Assembly (NCBI GenBank): GCA_902363555.1 | Contig: CABJAM010000004.1 | Span: 189,778-253,777, forward strand | From: Lachnospiraceae bacterium | GTDB lineage: Bacteria; Bacillota; Clostridia; Lachnospirales; Lachnospiraceae | Direction of reading: 5' to 3' | DNA length: 64,000 bases | Shown here: positions 9,211-16,423 of the stretch, in pieces | How the letters are laid out: the number at the start of each line of letters is the position of its first letter | How positions within the stretch are numbered: position 1 is the first letter of the stretch | Program-made: the position numbers and the translations under genes | The notes under the pieces: generated by a model | Told to the model about the DNA's origin: nothing | Database searches by the model: none | What the model saw: only the letters and a program-made list of their open reading frames with translations

Positions 9211-10014
9211 GTGGATAAACTAGTTATGAACAAAACATTGATCATTCACCACATTAATGATATTGATAATATTCCGGCGATGGAACGGTGGTTTGTGCAC
9301 CATCACTGCCCGGAGGTCATGGCTCAGGAACCGTGGCTTACCCGCTATGTGATGTACCGCGTTATGCCTCCGGCAAAAGGAATGGCGGATATGGGCTTTT
9401 TCAATTACCGGGTCCACGAAAATCTTGGGCTTGGCGTAGAAAATCGCCGCAGTCTGCGGGGGCTTCTGGGAATGACGCCGGAGCCGGTGGAAAATGCCAT
9501 GACTGTAGCTATTGCCAATATCCCGGCGGAGCCAACCGAGGACTTTTATGGTCAGACGATGAACCATAATGGAAAAACATTCATCCGTTTTGTCTATATG
9601 ATGTCTTATCCCAAGGGTGTTTCCAGACAGGAGGGTGAGGACTGGTTTTTAAATACCTTTGCGCCGGAAGCCTGTACGCTGCCCGGATTGTTGAAATTCT
9701 TTTCACATAGGGCTTATGATAAGCAGTATCCGCCCATTCCTCTGCCAGAGGTGGGGGATGGACCGGAATTTGTCGATGTGGGCGAGGATAACATTTTCTT
9801 TCACCGCTGGGATCGGGTCTGTGAGATGTGGTTTGAGAATAATTCCGCCTGGACTCAGGCATTTATTAATAATCCACCAGCATGGACGGTGCCAAAATGG
9901 GCGGTCCGCAATACATTTCCTTTCGTTGAGCCGGGGAAGGATTTTGTGTGTACAAGTATTTTGGAACGGCCGGATCAGAATATGCTTAAGTATTATGATG
10001 GCTGCATATTCTAA
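9211..10014 (+). CDS. Chalcone-isomerase-like protein (bacterial ferredoxin-fold type)
   Basis: 267 residues from the GTG at 9211, chosen because AAGGAGG lies eight bases upstream; an in-frame TTG at 9172 has no ribosome site. The chain looks like two ferredoxin-like (EthD/dimeric alpha-beta barrel) halves. From memory it resembles Eubacterium ramulus chalcone isomerase in several places: an ERWFVHHHCPE segment, YPKGVSRQEGEDWF, and EMWFENNSAW followed by PFVEPG. H32 falls where that enzyme has its catalytic His33. That enzyme opens flavanones to chalcones. I cannot run an alignment, so the family link is probable and the substrate inferred. It ends the transporter operon, and a rhamnosidase lies upstream. 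Confidence 0.62.
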   Translation: MDKLVMNKTLIIHHINDIDNIPAMERWFVHHHCPEVMAQEPWLTRYVMYRVMPPAKGMADMGFFNYRVHENLGLGVENRRSLRGLLGMTPEPVENAMTVAIANIPAEPTEDFYGQTMNHNGKTFIRFVYMMSYPKGVSRQEGEDWFLNTFAPEACTLPGLLKFFSHRAYDKQYPPIPLPEVGDGPEFVDVGEDNIFFHRWDRVCEMWFENNSAWTQAFINNPPAWTVPKWAVRNTFPFVEPGKDFVCTSILERPDQNMLKYYDGCIF

Positions 10015-10042
10015 GTAACTATTCGCTGAGGAAAGGATTCCA

Positions 10043-10080
10043 GGCCCCCGGAGCGCTATCTCCGGGGGCCTTTCCGTTTT
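10043..10080 (+). terminator. Intrinsic terminator of the transporter operon
   Basis: A 10-bp GC-rich stem (GGCCCCCGGA / TCCGGGGGCC) with an eight-base loop is followed by TTTCCGTTTT, 29 bp after the chalcone-isomerase-like stop codon. Confidence 0.85.
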
Positions 10081-10407
10081 GGTATGGTGGCTTAAACCAT
10101 AGAGTGAATAGTAAAACAGGTAATGGGTAGATATTGTCGAATGCTGTCGATGGATTGTTGTTGCATTTCTTTTTATGTCGTGCTATTCTATATTTACTCT
10201 GAATCTGCGTAATATTCCACATTATCATTTCTCATTGATTTAATCTTAAAATATCATCATTACCGCCATTGCTCCGGCTGCATTTCAAAATATATCATTT
10301 CTATAAGACTCGATTAATCGTATGACGATACGTCATAAATACTTCACAGTTTTTAATTACTCCCGAAAAAAGCAGTATTCACAAATAAGATTTTGTATCC
10401 ATAAGAG
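10081..10407. other. Non-coding gap
   Basis: AT-rich spacer between the operon terminator and the Rpn-type gene promoter. I see no gene, repeat or convincing regulatory site in it. Confidence 0.5.
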
Positions 10408-10436
10408 TTGCATTATTGCGCAAAAATATTTATAAT
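10408..10436 (+). promoter_or_regulatory. Sigma-A promoter-like sequence
   Basis: TTGCAT, 17 bp, TATAAT. The -10 box directly abuts the GGAGG ribosome site of the next gene. A start about 7 bp downstream would give an almost leaderless mRNA lacking that site, so another promoter may be used. Confidence 0.5.
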
Positions 10437-10448
10437 GGAGGTACATAA

Positions 10449-11351
10449 ATGAGTCACAAAAAATTAAAACTTTCGGGGAAAAAGAAGCATCACATTAATC
10501 GGAATTATAAGGACAGCCTGTTCCGTATGATTTTTCATAATAAGAAGGATTTGCTGGATTTATATAATGCGGTTAATGGAACAGCGTATGATAACGTAGA
10601 TGAGCTTACGATTTACACTTTGGAGGATGCTATTTATATCAGCTATAAAAATGATGTGTCGTTTTTGGTTTACGATATCCTCAATCTTTACGAACATCAA
10701 AGTACGCTGAACCCTAATATGCCTATCCGCGGTCTGATTTATTTTGTAAGAAACTATGAGGCATACATCGAGCAGAATCATCTAGATATTTATGGTAATG
10801 TTCTGCAGAAGCTTCCGCTGCCGCAGTATGTCGTATTTTATAACGGCACCGCTGATGCCCCCGAAAAACAGTTTCTGAGTTTAAAGGATGCTTTCCCTGT
10901 TTATCCAGGAAAGGAACCGTGCTTAGACTGTACATTAACTATGTTGAACATTAATTATGGTCATAATAAGGAGCTTATGGATCGCTGTCAGAAATTGAAA
11001 GAATATGCTCTGTTCATTCATCATATTCGTATGAATGTGAAAAATAATCTTGCATTGGAGGATGCTGTCAGCGCATCCATTGATATATGTATTGGACAGC
11101 ACATTCTTGAAGATTTTCTGGTAAAGCATCGTGCGGAGGTAGAAATGTCGGTATTATCATCATTTAATCAGGAAGATCACGACCGGATATTGAAGGAAGC
11201 ATCACGTAAAGAAGGCCAGCTTATTTTGCTTAAAAATCAAATTAGTAAAAAACTTCAAAGAGGCTGTTCCATTTCAGAAATTGCCCAGGCTCTGGAGCAG
11301 GATGAGGAAACCATTAAAGAGTTAGTGGTTGATCTCCAGACCCAAAAGTAG
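10449..11351 (+). CDS. Rpn/PD-(D/E)XK nuclease family protein
   Basis: 300 residues. The nuclease core is at about 20-110: a DSLFRMIF opening and YDILNLYEHQS, the family's D-(n)-ExQ motif in degenerate form. The C-terminus has a short helix-turn-helix-like stretch (SISEIAQALEQDEETIKELV). Members are often annotated as recombination-promoting nuclease or PD-(D/E)XK transposase; many are host genes of uncertain role. It starts at ATG after GGAGGT. It is monocistronic and followed by a long hairpin. A second family member lies at 21089. Confidence 0.75.
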   Translation: MSHKKLKLSGKKKHHINRNYKDSLFRMIFHNKKDLLDLYNAVNGTAYDNVDELTIYTLEDAIYISYKNDVSFLVYDILNLYEHQSTLNPNMPIRGLIYFVRNYEAYIEQNHLDIYGNVLQKLPLPQYVVFYNGTADAPEKQFLSLKDAFPVYPGKEPCLDCTLTMLNINYGHNKELMDRCQKLKEYALFIHHIRMNVKNNLALEDAVSASIDICIGQHILEDFLVKHRAEVEMSVLSSFNQEDHDRILKEASRKEGQLILLKNQISKKLQRGCSISEIAQALEQDEETIKELVVDLQTQK

Positions 11352-11439
11352 TACGATTCTTTAATATTAAAAGAATCCCCAGTGCCAGTCCATTCTATCA
11401 GGCCATGGCAGCCGCCAGACAGGAGGCGGGTAGACTAAG

Positions 11440-11502
11440 TACAGCTTTGCATAAGTTTCACAGCAATGAGCATTCATTGCGCAGAACATATGCAAAGCTG
11501 TA
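11440..11502. terminator. Long nested hairpin downstream of the Rpn-type gene
   Basis: A 14-bp perfect outer stem (TACAGCTTTGCATA / TATGCAAAGCTGTA) encloses an inner 7-bp stem (GCAATGA / TCATTGC). It is followed by TTTGTAT. It may end transcription of the upstream gene or be a structured RNA or small inverted-repeat element. Confidence 0.5.
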
Positions 11503-11555
11503 TTTGTATCTTAGAATAACAATAGGAAATCGAAAGCTTTTGTGATATAATAGGA

Positions 11556-11612
11556 GCTGCGCTGATGCGCAGGCAGGTCATCAATTTCCTAGTGGAAATT
11601 GGTGACAAGATA
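11556..11612 (-). repeat. Dispersed two-hairpin repeat, family B, reverse orientation
   Basis: Read on the minus strand it shows GTCACCAATTTCC, GGAAATT, GATGACCTGC and a GCGCATCAGCGC stem, matching the 54716 copies. It lies upstream of the helicase gene. Confidence 0.65.
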
Positions 11613-11693
11613 TAATACCACAGGGCGGCCGCGCCGGATCGTATGTAAGCGGCCAAACGTGCCCGTGAAGTTTTTGAACGAAAGGTGTTTCCT

Positions 11694-14108
11694 ATGGATA
11701 AGGTAAGGATTTCGGTCCGCCGTCTTGTGGAGTTCATTCTGCGTTCCGGTGATATCGAAGTTGGATCCGGAACATTAAAGGATGCGGAGGCCATGCAGGA
11801 GGGCAGTGCGATTCACAAAAAAATACAAAATGAGGGCGGCGCATCCTACCGGGCGGAGGTGGCCATGAAGATGGACATTCCGGTGGACGAGTCGTTGGTC
11901 ATTGCCCTGGAAGGCCGTGCCGACGGGATTATTGAGGATTATCATATTCCGGAGGATGATGCGGACAGCGGATATACCTATACGATCGACGAGATCAAGG
12001 GCACCTACGGCGATCTGCGATATATTGAAACGCCGGCCACCGTCCATATGGGGCAGGCGTTATGCTATGCATATATGTATGCAAAGGAAAAGTCATTGGA
12101 AAAGATCGGCGTTCAGATGACTTATGTAAACTTGGAATCTAAAAAGATCAAGCGGTTTAACGAAGAATGGTGCTTTGAGGAATTAGAAAAATGGTTCCTG
12201 GACGTGATCGGTCAGTATGCCCGTTGGGCCCGCTGGGGGCTTGACTGGCGGGAAAAGCGCAACGCCTCCATAGGCGGGATGAATTTTCCTTTTGATTACA
12301 GGGAGGGGCAGCGGCGGCTGATCTCCGGTGTGTATCAGACGATGATCCGTGGGAAGAAGCTGTTTATAGAAGCGCCTACGGGTACAGGAAAAACGATCTC
12401 CACAGTATTTCCGACCGTGAAGGTCATGGGGGAGGGGCACTGCGATAAAATATTTTATCTGACGGCCAAAACGATCACCCGGACGGTGGCGGAGGAAACC
12501 TACGGTCTGCTTCAGGATAAGGGGATGGATTTTAAGTTCGTCACGCTGACAGCCAAGGACAAATGCTGCATTTTCGATGAGCCCAAGTGCAATCCAAGAG
12601 AGTGCCCCAGAGCGAAAGGCCATTATGATCGGGTCAATGAAGCTGTATTTGACCTGATCACCCATGAATGTGCCGTGACCCGTGAAGTGGTGGAGGATTA
12701 TGCCGGGCGCTATGAGGTCTGTCCGTTTGAAATGCAGTTGGATGTGTCGGTGTGGCTGGACGGTGTTATTTGTGATTATAATTACGTTTTTGATCCTTAC
12801 GTTTATCTCAAGCGTTTTTTTGCGGAGGGCGGCCGTGAGAATTATATACTGCTCATTGACGAGGCTCATAATCTGGTGGAGCGGGCCCGGGAAATGTACA
12901 GCGCCAGCCTGAGTATTTCCCAGCTCCGGCAGGTGCGGGGGCTGATGCGCGGCGTAAATCCCAAGCTGGTGGCCAGGATTGGCAAATGTATCAAGTACCT
13001 TCAGGGTGTCATGGAGGAATGTCCGGATTGTGCAAAAACCAACAGCAGCGGCGGTCTGACGCTGTATCTGATGCGGATGATGTCGGAAATGGAGTTATTT
13101 TTAAAGGGCAATGATCTTAAGCCGCTTTCGGAACTTTCCATAAGAGAAAAGGTACTGGATCTGTATCTGGAAGCGAAGCGTTTTGTGAATACTTACGATT
13201 GTATGGATGAGAAGCGTTACATTGAATACGGAAGGCGGCTCCCGGAGGGGGATTTTATGCTGAAGATATTTTGCATTGACCCATCAAAGGATCTGAGCCA
13301 GCGGCTGGATATGGGGCTGTCGGCTGTGTTTTTCTCTGCCACGCTGCTGCCGCTGCGCTATTATATGGAGCTTTTAAGCGTCTCAGCCGCAGAGGATTAC
13401 GCCATGTACGCCCAGTCACCCTTTGACAAAAATCACCGCCTTCTGATCGCCGCCAGTGATGTCAGCAGTAAGTATACGCGGAGAAATGAACAGGAGTATG
13501 CCCGGATCGCCGCTTACATCCGGGATATTGCCCGGGCAAAAAACGGAAATTACCTTGTATTTTTTCCTTCCTATGTGTATATGCGCAATGTTTTTGATGT
13601 TTTTGCAGGAATGGAGCTTTCCAAGGCCGGCAATGGCATCGAAGTGATGGTGCAGGAAAATTCCATGAGTGAGGAGGAGCGTCAGCGCTTTTTGGAAGCC
13701 TTTAAATCAGAGACACGGACGACCATGCTTGGCTTTTGTGTGCTGGGAGGCATTTTCTCGGAAGGGATCGACCTTAAGGAGGACCGGCTCATTGGCGCTA
13801 TCATCGTAGGCACCGGGCTGCCCCAGATCGGGGATGAGCGGGAGCTGCTGCGGGAATTTTATGATGAGAAGTGCGGCATGGGTTTTGAGTATGCGTATCA
13901 GTATCCCGGAATGAATAAGGTGCTCCAGGCCGGCGGACGGGTGATCCGCACGGAAAAGGACCGCGGCGTGATCGCCCTGCTGGATGAACGGTTCGGATTC
14001 CGGCAGTACCGGGAGTTGTTCCCGGTGGAATGGGATAACTGCCAGAAGGTGAACCGGAACAATGTGACGGATGTTATTAATCAGTTTTGGGAAAGCACAG
14101 AGCCTTAA
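11694..14108 (+). CDS. XPD/DinG-type DNA helicase with N-terminal Cas4-like nuclease domain
   Basis: 804 residues from the ATG at 11694, chosen because GAAAGG lies eight bases before it; an in-frame GTG at 11685 overlaps that site. The N-terminal ~180 residues resemble a PD-(D/E)XK nuclease: an early GSAIHKKIQ helix, EGRADGII and DEIKGTYGDLR, then a helix with QALCYAYMYA. The helicase part has Walker A EAPTGTGKT, a four-Cys iron-sulfur region (CCIFDEPKC, ECPRAKG, later CPFEM), DEAH in LLIDEAHNLV, and C-terminal motifs including a terminal QAGGRVIRTEKDRG. It probably acts in DNA repair. The 3' end overlaps the converging gene by 32 bp. Confidence 0.9.
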   Translation: MDKVRISVRRLVEFILRSGDIEVGSGTLKDAEAMQEGSAIHKKIQNEGGASYRAEVAMKMDIPVDESLVIALEGRADGIIEDYHIPEDDADSGYTYTIDEIKGTYGDLRYIETPATVHMGQALCYAYMYAKEKSLEKIGVQMTYVNLESKKIKRFNEEWCFEELEKWFLDVIGQYARWARWGLDWREKRNASIGGMNFPFDYREGQRRLISGVYQTMIRGKKLFIEAPTGTGKTISTVFPTVKVMGEGHCDKIFYLTAKTITRTVAEETYGLLQDKGMDFKFVTLTAKDKCCIFDEPKCNPRECPRAKGHYDRVNEAVFDLITHECAVTREVVEDYAGRYEVCPFEMQLDVSVWLDGVICDYNYVFDPYVYLKRFFAEGGRENYILLIDEAHNLVERAREMYSASLSISQLRQVRGLMRGVNPKLVARIGKCIKYLQGVMEECPDCAKTNSSGGLTLYLMRMMSEMELFLKGNDLKPLSELSIREKVLDLYLEAKRFVNTYDCMDEKRYIEYGRRLPEGDFMLKIFCIDPSKDLSQRLDMGLSAVFFSATLLPLRYYMELLSVSAAEDYAMYAQSPFDKNHRLLIAASDVSSKYTRRNEQEYARIAAYIRDIARAKNGNYLVFFPSYVYMRNVFDVFAGMELSKAGNGIEVMVQENSMSEEERQRFLEAFKSETRTTMLGFCVLGGIFSEGIDLKEDRLIGAIIVGTGLPQIGDERELLREFYDEKCGMGFEYAYQYPGMNKVLQAGGRVIRTEKDRGVIALLDERFGFRQYRELFPVEWDNCQKVNRNNVTDVINQFWESTEP

Positions 14109-15036
14109 GCGTAACCGCCCGGTCTTCTAAGCGGCTACCTTTAAGGCGGTTGTAGACAGCCATCGTTTCCTCGTCGTTTTGACCGCTCATATAATAAAGT
14201 GTTCCGTCGGCGTGGAAAGATATAAAGACGGAGTTTTGGGGATTTAGAAATACCTCAAAATCACCGTTTGTCCGATTCTCAAACGTTCCCTTTAGGAGGT
14301 TGTCCATATTGGTGCCGCTGACTTTGGACCAGCGGGGAAGCTCTCTTAAAAGCTCCAGATTCTCAATCTGGTCCACAGGAATCGTGTAATTATCAATGAT
14401 CTGGGTGGCGGTGAGGGTCTCATCGTCCAGGGTTAGATGGATCGGCACAAATTCCTGCATGATGATCCAACCGCAGATGACGGGGAGGCTTAAGAGTGAC
14501 ACGATTATTAAAACAGCCACCGCTTTACCCGCGGGCCGGGCCATATTGATCGTACTGCCAAGCCCCGACGGTTTTTTGATCATTGTGTGCTGGTCCTTCG
14601 GATTATAATAGATCATGCCCAGATACCAGTGATCGTCCGGGGAATCAGAAAGTTCTTCCGGATCGTACCATCCCCGCCGCCGTTTGACCGCCTTCACCCG
14701 CCGGTTTCCCCGGACAATGGGAACAAAAAGCAGTATAAAAATAACAAACAGCCACATCATCCATATGGAAAAAGAGATCGAAAACCATGGCATAAAAAAG
14801 GCCAAGACAGGAAAAATCGCTATAATGATAAACATCTGCTTCATTTCCTTATTAAACCTTTCCAGCACCTCATCAATTTCCGGATCTGTCATCTGTTCGT
14901 GACTCAACTGGACACCGAACAGCGTCATGGCCTTTCCCGGCCGCTTGATCGTCGTCTTGATCTCATTCTTTAAAACTACATATACGATCAATAACGTTGG
15001 ATACATACAGGCCGCCATCAAAATATTGATCCACAT
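14077..15036 (-). CDS. Membrane protein with DUF5808-like and PH-like domains
   Basis: 319 residues from the ATG at 15036, which has GATGAGG just upstream; a longer frame to 15129 has no ribosome site. Hydrophobic segments lie near the N-terminus, two close together in the middle (ending before RGNRRVKAVKRRRGW) and one at about residues 170-195. A WYDPEE...DDHWYLGMIYYNPKD segment matches the cytoplasmic loop I associate with DUF5808. The C-terminal ~120 residues resemble a bacterial PH domain. Function unknown. Its last 32 bp overlap the helicase gene tail to tail. Confidence 0.7.
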   Translation of the reverse strand: MWINILMAACMYPTLLIVYVVLKNEIKTTIKRPGKAMTLFGVQLSHEQMTDPEIDEVLERFNKEMKQMFIIIAIFPVLAFFMPWFSISFSIWMMWLFVIFILLFVPIVRGNRRVKAVKRRRGWYDPEELSDSPDDHWYLGMIYYNPKDQHTMIKKPSGLGSTINMARPAGKAVAVLIIVSLLSLPVICGWIIMQEFVPIHLTLDDETLTATQIIDNYTIPVDQIENLELLRELPRWSKVSGTNMDNLLKGTFENRTNGDFEVFLNPQNSVFISFHADGTLYYMSGQNDEETMAVYNRLKGSRLEDRAVTLKALCFPKTD

Positions 15037-15167
15037 AACCTCATCACCCCATAAAAATCCTGTTTTGTCTTCATTATATCTTTTTACTCTCATAAATTCA
15101 ATCCAATAATTATACTGATCAGAATGCAACCGGCGTACAATATCCGCCCTGATTCACCCAAAGTTGC

Positions 15168-15196
15168 TTGTATGTCCTTAACCCCTGTGGTAAAAT
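15168..15196 (+). promoter_or_regulatory. Sigma-A promoter of the dehydrogenase gene
   Basis: TTGTAT, 17 bp, TAAAAT, about 32 bp upstream of the start codon at 15228. Confidence 0.6.
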
Positions 15197-15227
15197 ATAC
15201 ATAGCAAAAAAATCAGGAGGCAGGAAC

Positions 15228-16103
15228 ATGAAGATCGGTTTTATTGGCCTTGGAATCATGGGAGAGGCCATGTGCTACAACATTATAAAAAAGCATGACG
15301 ACAGCGTCTACATATACGATATCAACCCGAGACAAATGGACATTGTGGCCGGCTACGGCGGAATCCCATGCAAAAGCAGCGTGCAGGTGGCGGCGGAAAG
15401 CGACGTGATCATCACTGTCGTGCCCCGGTCCGAGCATTCCATGGAGGTATACCGGGAGATCCTTAACGTTGTGGACGCCACAAAGATTTGTGTGGATATG
15501 AGCACCATCGATCCGGAGGTATCCCTGGAGATCTGCCGGATGCTTGGCGGGCGGGGCTGCCCATTTTTAGACGCCCCGGTAGTAAAATCCCAGGAGGCTG
15601 CCCGGCTGGGCGATGTGGGTATCTACGTGGGCGGGCCCCTGGAGGTTTACCAGAAGGTGAAGCCTATCCTGCGGTATATGGGCCGTAGCATTATCCATAT
15701 GGGGGATAACGGTAAAGGTCTGATTATGAAGATCTGCCATAACGCCCTGGTGGCCCAGATCCAAAACGGCGTGAACGAAACGCTGGCGCTGGCCATGGAA
15801 AATGGTATTGATATCGATAAATACAGCGCAGCCATTTCCTACGGTGTGGGCCAGAATTATTATTACGATTCCAAGCAGATCGCGCTGATGAACAGGGATT
15901 ACACGACACAGTTTTCCGTGGAAAATATGGAAAAGGATTTGGATATATGCCACCGTCTTATCGAAGGGGAGGGCATTTTGATGCCAGGCCTGGAGGTTGC
16001 CCGGGATGTTTACAGGGAAGCTCTGGCGCGCAATACAAAGGATCTGGATTACTGCTCCACACTGGAGATCACTTTGTCTCAAATAAAGAACAATAAAAAA
16101 TAA
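15228..16103 (+). CDS. NAD(P)-dependent beta-hydroxyacid dehydrogenase (3-hydroxyisobutyrate/tartronate semialdehyde reductase family)
   Basis: 291 residues from the ATG at 15228 after AGGAGG. The N-terminal Rossmann motif is GFIGLGIMGEAM, the standard GxGxxG of this family. The FLDAPVVKSQEAARLGDVGIYVGG segment matches the family's substrate loop, in which the usual Ser/Gly residues are partly replaced. The conserved catalytic Lys lies in GKGLIMKICHN. The helical C-terminal domain follows. Likely substrates are 3-hydroxyisobutyrate, glyoxylate/succinic semialdehyde or tartronate semialdehyde; sequence alone cannot decide. It has its own promoter, so it is not clearly linked to the hydrogenase genes 78 bp downstream. 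Confidence 0.88.
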   Translation: MKIGFIGLGIMGEAMCYNIIKKHDDSVYIYDINPRQMDIVAGYGGIPCKSSVQVAAESDVIITVVPRSEHSMEVYREILNVVDATKICVDMSTIDPEVSLEICRMLGGRGCPFLDAPVVKSQEAARLGDVGIYVGGPLEVYQKVKPILRYMGRSIIHMGDNGKGLIMKICHNALVAQIQNGVNETLALAMENGIDIDKYSAAISYGVGQNYYYDSKQIALMNRDYTTQFSVENMEKDLDICHRLIEGEGILMPGLEVARDVYREALARNTKDLDYCSTLEITLSQIKNNKK

Positions 16104-16181
16104 ACGAAACTATTTAAAAAACAATATTTTTATGATAGAATTTGTGAATGAAATAACAAAGTCTATAAAAGGAGGTACATC

Positions 16182-16421
16182 ATGCTTGTAACGATTTGTA
16201 TTGGAAGCTCATGTCATTTAAAAGGGTCCAGAGACATTATTTCAATTTTGGAAAGACTGATCCAGATCCATGGAATTTCCGACAAGGTACAACTGACCGG
16301 TTCCTTTTGCATGGGCGAATGTGCAAAGGGCGTCTGTGTAAAGGTGGACGATGATTTGTATTCCGTAAGCCCGCAGACGACAGAAACGTTTTTTAATGAG
16401 CATATACTCGGGAGGCTTTAA
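16182..16421 (+). CDS. Small [2Fe-2S] thioredoxin-like ferredoxin (NuoE/HymA type)
   Basis: 79 residues, only the thioredoxin-like [2Fe-2S] domain. The four ligands are C6, C11, C43 and C47 (Cx4C and Cx3C). The start ATG follows AAAGGAGG. The stop is two bases before the GTG of the sensory hydrogenase, so they are co-translated. Such small subunits pass electrons to or from a hydrogenase or diaphorase. Here the partner is probably the sensory hydrogenase, the hydrogenase at 19349, or both. Confidence 0.88.
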   Translation: MLVTICIGSSCHLKGSRDIISILERLIQIHGISDKVQLTGSFCMGECAKGVCVKVDDDLYSVSPQTTETFFNEHILGRL

Positions 16422-16423
16422 AC

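Noticed and set aside
10449..11351. Insertion-sequence transposase with terminal inverted repeats
   Set aside because: The family is sometimes called transposase, but no terminal repeats or target duplications flank either Rpn-type gene.
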